Shown in pieces: positions 8,196 to 15,877 of a DNA stretch of 64,000 nucleotides (its first letter is position 1; the number at the start of each line of letters is the position of its first letter). A model generated the notes under the pieces. It made no database searches and had not been told where the DNA came from. It was given only the letters and a program-made list of their open reading frames with translations. The stretch spans positions 134,582 through 198,581 of the forward strand of contig JAEXDA010000057.1 of NCBI GenBank assembly GCA_023401925.1, in the 5' to 3' direction. The position numbers and the translations under genes are program-made. This DNA comes from Bacillota bacterium. Lineage in GTDB: Bacteria; Bacillota; UBA4882; UBA8346.

Positions 8196-8786
8196 TCATT
8201 GAAGTTTTTCCCACTCTCCATATTCCATATAAACCATGGTTTTATTCCTGACCTCCAGGCCGTGCAATTTCTCCACCATATCAAGGGACAAATCGATACC
8301 GGCCGAGATCCCGGCGGAAGTCAAAATCCTGCCGTTGTCGGTAAATCTTTGATCGCTCTTGATGACGGTCGATGGAGCAATTTCCCGCAACTCGGGAATC
8401 ACTTCGTGGTGAGTGACGGACTCCAGATTGTCCAACAGCCCGAGTCTCCCAAGGATGCGGGCGCCGGAACATACAGAAAATGTGAATTTCGACCCCTGAT
8501 AATTCTGGCGGACCCAATCCAATACAGCGGGCTTGTTCATCTCGGACTTGGTCCCGACTCCCCCGGGAATCACCAAAATATCAATGGGAGGATGATTATC
8601 AAAACTGAAATCCGGCATGACTTTTAATCCGTTCACGCTTCTGATTTCTTTTCCATCTTCGGTTACCGTAAATACTTTGAACAATTGGTAGTCATTGAGT
8701 TCGGAAGTAACGGAAAACACTTCATATGGCCCTGCAAAGTCCAGCAATTCAACGTTAGAAAATAAAAAAATCCCCACATTCAACAT
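8196..8786 (-). CDS. DJ-1/PfpI-family protein, isonitrile hydratase/GlxA-like
   Basis: This 196-aa protein has the DJ-1/PfpI fold. It shows NVGIFLFSNVELLDFAGPYEV at the N-terminus, the acidic active-site region DILVIPGG, and the nucleophile elbow FSVCSGA with its Cys near residue 105. The tail ILTSAGISAGIDLSLDMVE resembles isonitrile hydratases and the N-domain of GlxA regulators, but the protein lacks a DNA-binding domain. The second ATG (8786) sits 7 bases after GGAGG; the ATG at 8792 is too close to it. It follows another DJ-1-type gene with about 26 bases between them. Confidence 0.85.
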   Translation of the reverse strand: MLNVGIFLFSNVELLDFAGPYEVFSVTSELNDYQLFKVFTVTEDGKEIRSVNGLKVMPDFSFDNHPPIDILVIPGGVGTKSEMNKPAVLDWVRQNYQGSKFTFSVCSGARILGRLGLLDNLESVTHHEVIPELREIAPSTVIKSDQRFTDNGRILTSAGISAGIDLSLDMVEKLHGLEVRNKTMVYMEYGEWEKLQ

Positions 8787-8812
8787 ACCCATTCCTCCGG
8801 GATTATTACGAT

Positions 8813-9400
8813 TTATTCTTTGATAAAGCCCATAATTTTTTTGATATGATCCGTATTATCGGAGCCGGTCAATATTTCCAGCAGCAAAAAAGCGACCTCC
8901 ATCGCTGTTGCCGGATTCCAGGATGTAATCATCCCATCCTCAAAAACAACCGGTTGATGGATGACTTCAGCGCCAAATCGGGCCAAAGTTTCCTGGCGCA
9001 AACCATTTATATGATAAGTGGTAGCAGGTTTTCCGGTTAATAGGCCGCTTTTGCCAAGCACTAAAGCAGCTACACAAATTGTGGCAATAAGCTTATTTCG
9101 GGTTCGAAACTGCCGCACCAGATCCAAAAATCTCTCATTGTAAGCATCCCGGTAAAAGCCATACTCCTCGAACCCGCCCGGAATTGCCAATGCGCCATAG
9201 CTGTCCACGTTGATTTCGTCGATTAGATAATCAACAATCACTTTCTGGTCAAAAGAACTCTTCACTTCCCTGGTTAAGGCGCATGAATATAAGCGGGTCG
9301 TATGATCGCCGTCAATAAAATTCCAGCCGATAACATCTATAAAAGCCGCCGCTTCATAAGTCTCAAATCCGTTTGCCAGAAGCAACAAGACTTTTTTCAC
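8813..9400 (-). CDS. DJ-1/PfpI-family protein
   Basis: This 195-aa protein begins KKVLLLLANGFETYEAAAFID, typical of DJ-1/PfpI proteins, with the GGFEE-type loop (IPGGFEEYGF) and the nucleophile-elbow region ATICVAALVLG, where Cys is in the usual place. GTG 9400 is preferred because AAAGGAG is 9 bases upstream; a TTG at 9427 lacks a usable site. It is the first gene of a two-gene DJ-1 operon. Members include chaperones, deglycase-like enzymes and amidases, and which activity applies cannot be read from sequence. Confidence 0.85.
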   Translation of the reverse strand: MKKVLLLLANGFETYEAAAFIDVIGWNFIDGDHTTRLYSCALTREVKSSFDQKVIVDYLIDEINVDSYGALAIPGGFEEYGFYRDAYNERFLDLVRQFRTRNKLIATICVAALVLGKSGLLTGKPATTYHINGLRQETLARFGAEVIHQPVVFEDGMITSWNPATAMEVAFLLLEILTGSDNTDHIKKIMGFIKE

Positions 9401-9598
9401 TTTGTCACGCTCCTTTGATGTTTGCAATCACCTTTCTTAAGGGATTAACGGCTTATATTTCAGAGCCCAATTGAAAAAATTTTTCCGGAATTTCGTTAGC
9501 CCTTTTTTTCTGATCTTATTGTATCATGAAATCAACAACAATTCAGACGATTGTTTCGATAATAACTATCGTTTTTTCTATTAGGAGAACGTAGACAT

Positions 9599-9792
9599 TT
9601 TATTGGCAATGAATATTGCTTTGGTTATTATGCTTCCATGGCGATTATTTCAGCCGCGGTTGGAGTTTTGCCCTGCCGCCGGCAATGATTCTATTACGAT
9701 TAATACCCAGCCGCAAAGAGCTGATGGGGGGGTTGGATCAATCATTGGAATTTGACATCCCCGGTCTTCGAAAACGCTGTTTCTTAACATAA
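9599..9792 (+). pseudogene. Possible remnant of an MFS-type transporter C-terminus
   Basis: Two overlapping frames read like the last helix and tail of a major-facilitator transporter: GYYASMAIISAAVGV followed, after a shift near 9670, by ALPPAMILLRLIPSRKEL. No start or upstream part remains, and the 3' end overlaps the oppositely oriented Spy-like gene. This is an impression from composition and motif, not a proven homology. Confidence 0.25.
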
Positions 9793-10178
9793 GACTTGAT
9801 TTTTGCCAGCTGTTCGGGAGTCAAGACCGCTTTCATCTGGGCAAACATCGCTCTTCGTTTAGTAATCAACTGGATCCGCAAACTATTGACTTCTTTGGTT
9901 TTATTGTCGATAGCGGATTGATTTAACGGATCCGCCGCCCATAATTGGCGAAGTTCTTTTTCCTTAACCCGTAAATCGTTTTTAATGAAGAGAGTGTCAT
10001 TCTCAAATTGCTGGCGAATGGCTATGATTTTTTGTTGTTGTTCAAGGCTAAGATTAAGGCCATTGTTATTATCCGTGATATAATCATCGGTTTCAAAACC
10101 GGAACCCGCCCGGGCAACACAAGTAAACATATTGATGACCACTATTGCCGCTATGAATATCCATATGGTTCTGCTCAT
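9738..10178 (-). CDS. Spy/CpxP-like periplasmic chaperone
   Basis: This 146-aa protein has a signal peptide (MSRTIWIFIAAIVVINMFTCVARA, about residues 1-24). A helical mature part follows with two LTxxQ-type motifs, LSLEQQQKI near residue 43 and LTPEQLAKI near residue 122. That pair defines the Spy/CpxP family, ATP-independent periplasmic chaperones and envelope-stress sensors of Gram-negative cells. It is divergent from a response-regulator/kinase pair 286 bases away, the same arrangement as cpxP-cpxRA. A periplasmic chaperone implies a diderm envelope. The ribosome binding site is AAAGGGTGA before ATG 10178. Confidence 0.85.
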   Translation of the reverse strand: MSRTIWIFIAAIVVINMFTCVARAGSGFETDDYITDNNNGLNLSLEQQQKIIAIRQQFENDTLFIKNDLRVKEKELRQLWAADPLNQSAIDNKTKEVNSLRIQLITKRRAMFAQMKAVLTPEQLAKIKSYVKKQRFRRPGMSNSND

Positions 10179-10346
10179 CTATTCGTTCACCCTTTCAAAG
10201 TTCAAATACAATTTTCTGCTCCATTCCTCCTCCCTTTTTTTCCTAAAGGTTATTGCGAATTTATATCCAAAGATTAATACAAACGAGTGGAAGTATCATG
10301 AAAAACTTATGGAGATTTTGTAGAGATTTCGCTTCAAACTACTTTT

Positions 10347-10417
10347 CGATTCTGGAATCGTTTATACTTGAATTATTCTTGCGACAAGGTTTCTTATGGT
10401 ACATCAACAAATACCAT
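10347..10417 (+). promoter_or_regulatory. Two short palindromes in the spy/response-regulator intergenic region
   Basis: CGATTC-TG-GAATCG at 10347-10360 and ATGGTA..TACCAT at 10396-10417 lie between the divergent Spy-like gene and the response regulator gene. Either could bind the regulator. No exact GTAAA-N5-GTAAA box of E. coli CpxR type and no strong sigma-A promoter were found by eye. Confidence 0.3.
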
Positions 10418-10464
10418 GAAATAATACGGCGTATATCGGCGCTAATTACCGGGGTGAGTTTATC

Positions 10465-11184
10465 ATGTCAAAAATTTTGGTCATTGAAGATGAAATCAAA
10501 ATTCAGCAAATTATCCACGCTTATTTGGTAAAAGAGGGATTTGAAGTCCTAACCGCGTCCGATGGGATTCAGGGACTGGAATCTTTTAAGACGGGCCATC
10601 CCGATTTGATTATTTTGGACTTGATGTTACCCTTCATACCCGGCGAACAAATTTTGACCACAGTAAGACAGGCTTCGGATATTCCGGTGATCATTCTCTC
10701 CGCCAAGAAAGCCGAGGAAGAACGGATATTTGGTCTCAATATCGGTGCTGATGATTACTTGATAAAACCATTCAGCCCACGTGAACTGGTAGCCCGGGTC
10801 AATGCCCACCTAAGGAGGGTGAGAACCGCTCCCACCCCTGCAATATCTTCGTTTTTTTCATATAATCGTGGTTTGTTACAAATTGATTTGACAAAACACC
10901 AAGTATATCTGAAAAATCAACCGGTAAACTTGACCCCCACCGAATTTAAACTGCTTCAACATTTATGCGAGGTACCCGGCCAGGTTTTTAGCCGAAGCCA
11001 ACTGGTGGAACAAGTTCAGGGCTATAATTATAACGGATTCGACCGGACCATTGATAGTCATATTAAAAATTTACGCCAAAAAATTGAGCTCAACCCGGAA
11101 GCCCCCAATTTTATCATCACAGTTTTCGGTTTAGGATATAAATTCGGAGGCGAACCCGATGTTCACAAATCTGCCAATTCATAA
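10465..11184 (+). CDS. OmpR/PhoB-family response regulator
   Basis: This 239-aa protein has a receiver domain (residues 1-120) with acidic pocket E8/D9, phosphorylation site D52 in LIILDLMLP, and the conserved Lys in YLIKPFSP. It has a C-terminal winged-helix DNA-binding domain (about residues 130-230) ending in the typical FGLGYKFGG. It is encoded with its kinase, whose start overlaps its last 26 bases. It is divergent from a Spy/CpxP-like gene and so probably controls envelope stress. Confidence 0.95.
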   Translation: MSKILVIEDEIKIQQIIHAYLVKEGFEVLTASDGIQGLESFKTGHPDLIILDLMLPFIPGEQILTTVRQASDIPVIILSAKKAEEERIFGLNIGADDYLIKPFSPRELVARVNAHLRRVRTAPTPAISSFFSYNRGLLQIDLTKHQVYLKNQPVNLTPTEFKLLQHLCEVPGQVFSRSQLVEQVQGYNYNGFDRTIDSHIKNLRQKIELNPEAPNFIITVFGLGYKFGGEPDVHKSANS

Positions 11185-12529
11185 AAAACTGATTGTGGTG
11201 ATTTTGGGGATTTGCCTCAGCGGCATTTTAATTTTCGGTATCATTATCAATTCGATTCAAAACCGCAACTTTCAAAATTATTTAACCCAGATGCAGAACA
11301 ATCGCGAGAAGCAAGTTGTAAGATCCCTGGCTAAAATATACCAGGAAAGCGGTGATTGGGATAGTCTGCCTTTGGAATTCATTTGGGGTCAGGCCATTTT
11401 CTTCGCCAATTTACGTTATGTTACCGATACCAACGGCGAAGTGGTGTTGCTTTTTTACAACGGCAGACGTCCCTTAGAAGCAGCCGCCATCCGTTCTCTG
11501 CCAATCATGATTCGCAATCGCCGAGTCGGAACAGCCTTTTTTAGCCAAACCGCCTTTCGGAATCTCTTATCCAGGCAGGATCGATTATACCGGAAAACCA
11601 TTTACGAATCAATTATCTGGTCGATTTTAATAACAGCCGCCTTGTCAATTATCGTGGCCCAAATCTTAGCGAAGAAATTAGCGGCGCCAATTCGTGAGAT
11701 GAATAAATTGGCTCGGAATATTTCAAGCGGCAATCTTGAAACCAGGGTAAGTTATTTGTCGGGGGATGAGATCGGCCAATTAGGGCAAAGCATTAACCAG
11801 TTGGCCGATAAATTAACCCATGTGGAAGGTTTACGAAAGAAAATGACCGCGGATGTAGCCCACGATTTACGGACCCCGCTTGCAACTATCCATAGCCATT
11901 TGGAAGGGATGATCGATGAAGTAATTCCCGCTTCCCCCGAGAATCTTGAATCATTATTGGAGGAAGTCGATCGTTTAACCAATTTAGTCACTGATCTTCA
12001 AGAGATTTCCCTTGCTGATCGCTCGATTCAAAGATTAAAACAAGAACCTATCGCTTTGGATACTCTTATCAACGACGTCGTAAAAAAAATCAATCCCCTC
12101 TTTACCTATAAAGGCGTTATTCTGGAATTAGGAAATACGGCATCGGTTGAAATTCTTTCCGATCGCGACGCTCTTGCTAAAATCATGGATAATTTGTTAT
12201 CCAATGCTTTAAAATACACCCCCGCGGGCAGGAAAGTACGAATTGAACTGCATGAGGCTCCGGAAGGAATTACAATCGATATCATCGACCAGGGTATCGG
12301 GATCTCCCAAAAAGATTTACCTTTCATCTTCGAACGCTTTTACCGGACGGATCAGTCCCGAAACCGGGAAAGCGGAGGTTTTGGATTGGGACTAACGATT
12401 GTCAAGGAATTTGTCGAAGCTTTAGGCGGTAAGGTAACCGTCTCAAGCACTCCAGGTCAAGGAAGCAGGTTTTCCGTCCACTTGCCAAAGACCAAAATTT
12501 TTATGAATAAAGAGGGGGCGTCTTCCTGA
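11159..12529 (+). CDS. Membrane sensor histidine kinase (CpxA/BaeS-like)
   Basis: This 456-aa protein has a membrane helix at about residues 11-31, an extracytoplasmic sensor of about 110 residues, a second helix near residues 146-166, and a HAMP domain to about 220. Its HisKA domain carries phospho-His H235 in ADVAHDLRTPL, followed by an ATPase domain with N box DNLLSNALKYT, DQGIGIS, FERFYR and GFGLGLTIV. ATG 11159 has GGAGGCG upstream and overlaps the regulator gene. Length and layout match CpxA (about 457 residues). Its likely input is envelope protein misfolding, modulated by the nearby Spy-like protein. Confidence 0.94.
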   Translation: MFTNLPIHKKLIVVILGICLSGILIFGIIINSIQNRNFQNYLTQMQNNREKQVVRSLAKIYQESGDWDSLPLEFIWGQAIFFANLRYVTDTNGEVVLLFYNGRRPLEAAAIRSLPIMIRNRRVGTAFFSQTAFRNLLSRQDRLYRKTIYESIIWSILITAALSIIVAQILAKKLAAPIREMNKLARNISSGNLETRVSYLSGDEIGQLGQSINQLADKLTHVEGLRKKMTADVAHDLRTPLATIHSHLEGMIDEVIPASPENLESLLEEVDRLTNLVTDLQEISLADRSIQRLKQEPIALDTLINDVVKKINPLFTYKGVILELGNTASVEILSDRDALAKIMDNLLSNALKYTPAGRKVRIELHEAPEGITIDIIDQGIGISQKDLPFIFERFYRTDQSRNRESGGFGLGLTIVKEFVEALGGKVTVSSTPGQGSRFSVHLPKTKIFMNKEGASS

Positions 12530-12540
12530 CAACCCCCTCT
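12511..12540. terminator. Hairpin overlapping the kinase stop codon
   Basis: AGAGGGGG (12511-12518) pairs with CCCCCTCT (12533-12540) around a 14-base loop that contains the kinase stop codon. It lies between two convergent genes and may end transcription in both directions, although no long T-run follows. Confidence 0.45.
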
Positions 12541-12548
12541 TACTCAAT

Positions 12549-12962
12549 TCAATTCAATTCAATTTTGCGAACGCGATTTTGAATAGGTTCCTTTTTCGGC
12601 AAAACCACTTTTAAAACTCCATCTTTGAACTCAGCTTTGATTTCTTCTTCTTTGACATCATCTATAACAAAGCTGCGGGAAACTTCTCCCAGGTAGCGCT
12701 CTTTTCGGATGTAATTGTCGTTGTTTTCCTCTACGGCATCATCCTTCTTAGCACTAATGGTCAAACGGTTATCCACCATTTCCACTTGGATCGCTTCCTT
12801 GTTAAATCCTGGCAAATCGGCCTCAATGACATATTCTTTGTCATTTTCGGCGATATCGGTTTTAAACGAGGCAAATTTCGCCGGAATTAGATCCTCTCCG
12901 AAAAAGTCATCCCAAAAAGTTCTATCCAATGCGTTCATTCTAAAAGGTACTAAGCTGAACAT
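12549..12962 (-). CDS. Small heat-shock protein, Hsp20/alpha-crystallin family
   Basis: This 137-aa protein has the alpha-crystallin domain at about residues 30-130. The domain carries KEYVIEADLPGFNKEAIQV, an RKERYLGEVSRSFVI segment and the conserved FKDGVLKVVLPK, followed by a short tail with an IxL motif (IEL). It holds unfolding proteins in the cytoplasm without ATP. ATG 12962 follows GGAGGT at 7 bases. The last codons and stop are written in a pentanucleotide repeat (TTGAA). A good sigma-A promoter lies 50-80 bases upstream; no CIRCE element was seen. Confidence 0.93.
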   Translation of the reverse strand: MFSLVPFRMNALDRTFWDDFFGEDLIPAKFASFKTDIAENDKEYVIEADLPGFNKEAIQVEMVDNRLTISAKKDDAVEENNDNYIRKERYLGEVSRSFVIDDVKEEEIKAEFKDGVLKVVLPKKEPIQNRVRKIELN

Positions 12963-13011
12963 TATGAACACCTCCTACAGTTGTTTGTTCTTTATTGACC
13001 TTTCTGTTATT

Positions 13012-13040
13012 ATCATATTCGATTCAGTATCATAAGCCAA
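13012..13040 (-). promoter_or_regulatory. Sigma-A promoter of hsp20
   Basis: On the minus strand TTGGCT (13035-13040), 17 bases, TATGAT (13012-13017) match the consensus at 4/6 and 5/6 positions. The distance to the hsp20 start (50 bases) is typical. Confidence 0.6.
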
Positions 13041-13233
13041 CTTTCAATTTTACCTTTTAAGCAAGAAGTATTTCTGATTTTCCCTACTGTCCCAAAACAC
13101 TTTCGTCAGTCACAGGATTTTTCTTTTTCTTTTCTTCTCACTCGTGCTTTCGGGGCATTTGGTCAGAAAAGGTCAAATAAAAATACTCCAAGAACATATT
13201 GAATTTTCTCAAAAAATATGGTACAAAATATCG

Positions 13234-13425
13234 ATGGGACAAGAAAAAATCAACTGTTTTCAATGTCAAAATTTTTATATTACTTGGGATAAAAACTTTC
13301 CTAACGGTTGCAAAGCATTCGGGTTCAAATGCCGGCAGCTGCCGTCCATATTGGTTAGGCAATCGGATGGCAAGCCTTGTCTAGCGTTTACTCCCAAGAA
13401 ACGAGATTCATCCGACCCCCGGTAA
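13234..13425 (+). CDS. Small Cys-rich conserved protein, 63 aa
   Basis: The protein reads CFQCQNFYITWDKNFPNGCKAFGFKC and ends with GKPCLAF, a four- or five-cysteine pattern suggesting a zinc ribbon. Similar short proteins occur in many anaerobes and are sometimes loosely labelled uracil-DNA glycosylase, which the size does not support. The start is uncertain: ATG 13234 precedes the conserved part, but no clear ribosome binding site is present and the frame is open back to 13144. Its last 18 bases overlap the 3' end of the convergent acetyltransferase gene. Confidence 0.6.
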   Translation: MGQEKINCFQCQNFYITWDKNFPNGCKAFGFKCRQLPSILVRQSDGKPCLAFTPKKRDSSDPR

Positions 13426-13875
13426 AGTAATTGCCATGGCGACTTCATCACACTTGGGAAACTTGGGGCAATCAATGCATTCCTTCCAAATCTTATGAGG
13501 CATTTCATCTTTGTTCATTTCCGCAAACCCGCATTTTCTAAAAAACTCAACCTGATATGTGAGGGCGAACACCTGATGAATATCGAGTTCAACAGCTTCC
13601 TTCAGCAGCCTGTCAATCAGCTGGGCGCCGACACCTCGCCGTTGATATTCTTCTTTAACCGCCAAAGCCCTAATCTCCGCCAAATCTTCCCAAATAACAT
13701 GCAAAGCCCCAATTCCCACTAGATTTCCTTCATCCTCAATTACGATAAATTCCCTTAAAGCCTCATATAAAGTATTCCGTGAACGGGGTAACATGTAACC
13801 CTTAGTCGCAAAGTCATTGATCAATTGATGAAGATTCTCAACATCAAACATTTTTGCTTTTCGAAATGTAATCAT
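13408..13875 (-). CDS. GNAT N-acetyltransferase, short ArgA-like
   Basis: This 155-aa GNAT protein has the acetyl-CoA loop EEYQRRGVGAQLI (about residues 75-87), IRALAV on the strand before it, and a C-terminal CIDCPKFPKCDEVAM segment. The stand-alone layout, with the QVEFFRKCGF region and paired cysteines at the end, matches the short N-acetylglutamate synthase-like proteins of clostridia, which start arginine biosynthesis. No arg genes lie nearby, so the substrate is inferred from resemblance only. A 333-base intergenic region lies upstream. Confidence 0.8.
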   Translation of the reverse strand: MITFRKAKMFDVENLHQLINDFATKGYMLPRSRNTLYEALREFIVIEDEGNLVGIGALHVIWEDLAEIRALAVKEEYQRRGVGAQLIDRLLKEAVELDIHQVFALTYQVEFFRKCGFAEMNKDEMPHKIWKECIDCPKFPKCDEVAMAITLPGVG

Positions 13876-14208
13876 CCCATAGCCTACTTTCGTGAATAAT
13901 TATGCATCTATTTATGTTTAATCAGGTATTGCATGTAATAAATATACCATTAAATTCGTTTTTATGAAAGATTTTTGTTCTTTTTTTCGCCTGAGATTCC
14001 ATATATTCCTTTTTTAAAATAGAAGGAAAACGGGGGATAAAGTTAGAAAGTGATTGATTATAGAACACAAAATTGGGGTTCATCGTAAAATAAAATGAAA
14101 TATTTTTCTTTAGCGATCCCTAGCATGGGAATAAATCACCTTGAATAATATGTATTAGGGTTATTAACATCAAACTAAAACGCCGCAAGCGCGAATTGCG
14201 AGGTTGCC
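13876..14208. other. Gene-free stretch, 333 bases
   Basis: This is an AT-rich region between the divergent acetyltransferase gene and the UPF0302-type gene. It must contain both promoters, but I see no strong consensus boxes, repeats or structured RNA. Confidence 0.5.
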
Positions 14209-14751
14209 ATGAATCGCAAAATAATCAGCAATTGGGCTAAAAAGAATTTTATTTTTTGGTTTATCGAAAATTATCAGTTACAATCTACTTATCCGGAGCA
14301 AATTCTTTTAGGACTTGCAGAAAACGAGTCCTTACTTTCCCAAGTCCATATTGTACTGGACGGTTCCTATTTACGGCCGCTTCTTGTTGTATCCACCGAT
14401 TCAACCGGAATGCCTCCGGTTTTGCTAAAAACTTTCGACAGTACAGTAACTGATTGCTCCATGATTCTTTCACGCTTGTCATTACTTGCGGAATCTCCTA
14501 TTTATTTGACGCTTTATTTTCCCGATCGGGCTTCATGCCAATCCCATCAGGCTGTCGTCGAGGAAGATCCAATCTCTCTGGACTCAACAAGAGCCCAACA
14601 GATCCTTATAGATTTTGAACTTTCATTATGGAGCGCTACTTTCCAAAGAGAAATGGAACGCGCCGAATTACTCAACCAGATTGATAAAGCTCTGGATGAA
14701 AAAAACAAACACAAGTTTCATCGGTTGGTTAAAAAATTAAATAGTTTATAA
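14209..14751 (+). CDS. UPF0302/YpiB-like protein with C-terminal IDEAL motif
   Basis: This 180-aa protein has an N-terminal half (KKNFIFWFIENYQLQ ... SQVHIVLD ... SPIYLTLYFPD) that follows the UPF0302 pattern of Bacillus YpiB. The last 25 residues (LLNQIDKALDEKNKHKFHRL) match the IDEAL motif that accompanies it. IDEAL domains are short helical elements that in Bacillus bind partner proteins; YpiB itself has no firmly assigned biochemical role that I can state. There is no membrane segment. It is a single gene on the plus strand; the ribosome binding site GAGGTTGCC precedes ATG 14209. Confidence 0.7.
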   Translation: MNRKIISNWAKKNFIFWFIENYQLQSTYPEQILLGLAENESLLSQVHIVLDGSYLRPLLVVSTDSTGMPPVLLKTFDSTVTDCSMILSRLSLLAESPIYLTLYFPDRASCQSHQAVVEEDPISLDSTRAQQILIDFELSLWSATFQREMERAELLNQIDKALDEKNKHKFHRLVKKLNSL

Positions 14752-15443
14752 AAGATAAAAGCAGATTCTTTTTTTGCCGGCCTCAAAATACTGTCATTTT
14801 GTTTATTTCCGGTCTGTCGATTAGGACTCAATTTTATATCAAATTTTGGAAATAGGAATTCAATTTTATAATTGTAATCCCTATTTTTTTCGTTGGAATG
14901 AACCTTTCCGAGCCGCATTCCATTTTGATAGGTTCGGCGCATTGAATGAGCCTATATTCTAGCGGTTTACCGACCAAATTCAGGTATTATTCAGAAAACC
15001 AATGAGCCCTCAATCTTCTTAAATGAACTCCATAAACAAAAATTTTTAAAAGGCACCAATCTATCCCTTTTCGCCATAAAAAGGCTGGAATAAAAATTTA
15101 ATCCTCAACATAGTATTTAATACCAACTCGGAGTTTATCTTGGCGAATCATCTTGAAGAACGCTTCTTCATTGAAAAATGCATTGAAGCTGGGAAAAGAA
15201 TTACCAAAAAAACAAAAACATAGTTCTTAATGCAATAATCGAGCTTAATAGGTAAAAATCGTTAAGTTGATCGTTGTATTAAAGTTAAAAAACTTTCTTT
15301 TTCGACATAATATATGTTTTTATCAGGCACTTTTGTCGATTTTGTGTATTTTTTAGAAAATAAAACTTGTTTTAATATTTGTGAAGGAATTGGTGGCTAT
15401 TTAGAGAATCAATATTCTCAGGAAATAAAAGGAGGGGTTTTTC
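14752..15443. other. Mostly non-coding stretch, 692 bases
   Basis: No standard-size gene was found. The region is AT-rich. It contains one possible 27-residue ORF (15140-15223, listed separately) and the leader of the 15444 gene, with a strong AAAGGAGGGG ribosome binding site. No convincing repeats or RNA structures were seen. Confidence 0.5.
15140..15223 (+). CDS. Possible small ORF, 27 aa
   Basis: A TTG start preceded by GGAG at 6 bases opens a short frame (LANHLEERFFIEKC then a Lys/Thr-rich basic tail) ending at TAG 15223. The product would be amphipathic and basic at its end. It may be a real small protein, a relic, or chance; only the ribosome binding site favours it. Confidence 0.25.
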   Translation: MANHLEERFFIEKCIEAGKRITKKTKT

Positions 15444-15776
15444 TTGAGTTTTATTAAATATCAAAAGGAAAGGTCAAAAAAAGGTATTTCTTCCAAGACC
15501 ATTGGAATTAACCGTAAAGGGCGTTTTGCATTTTACAAACCAGTGGTAGAAAAACACTTGCTAAATATTAATTATGTGGAATTATATTTTGATCCCGAGA
15601 CTAAAAAAGTCGGTATTTTACCCCTGAATGAACCTACAGCAGATTGTTTTAAGATACAAGGCCGGACCACTAAAATGATTGTTGCTAAGAAATTCTTAAA
15701 CCGATTTCAAATTCCCATTGAGGATCGGCGTTATGATTTTTGGGCAGAAAATGGTATGTTGATCGTTCAGCTATAA
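15444..15776 (+). CDS. Conserved hypothetical protein, 110 aa
   Basis: TTG 15444 follows an excellent AAAGGAGGGG site. The protein begins with a basic segment, then RKGRFAFYKPVVEKHLLNI and VELYFDPETKKVGILPLNE. This beta-rich layout resembles small proteins in which a strand pair binds an unknown ligand, possibly nucleic acid. There is no membrane segment or catalytic motif. A strong hairpin follows immediately after the stop. The function is unknown. Confidence 0.75.
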   Translation: MSFIKYQKERSKKGISSKTIGINRKGRFAFYKPVVEKHLLNINYVELYFDPETKKVGILPLNEPTADCFKIQGRTTKMIVAKKFLNRFQIPIEDRRYDFWAENGMLIVQL

Positions 15777-15823
15777 AAAAAGAAGTAAGAATTGGATACT
15801 CTATACGATCCATTTCTTACTTC
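15774..15823 (-). terminator. Rho-independent terminator after murC (minus strand)
   Basis: GAAGTAAGAA (15782-15791) pairs with TTCTTACTTC (15814-15823), with further pairing inside. On the minus strand the hairpin is followed by a run of seven T. It lies between murC (ending at 15878) and the convergent 110-aa gene and should stop murC transcription. Confidence 0.8.
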
Positions 15824-15877
15824 ACCATTTAACAAACCAATCATTTCATTAAAAAAATTTATTTATCCGCCGAATTC

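Noticed and set aside
13144..13425. Uracil-DNA glycosylase
   Set aside because: Some databases use this label for similar short Cys-rich proteins, but a 63-93 residue protein lacks any glycosylase motif.
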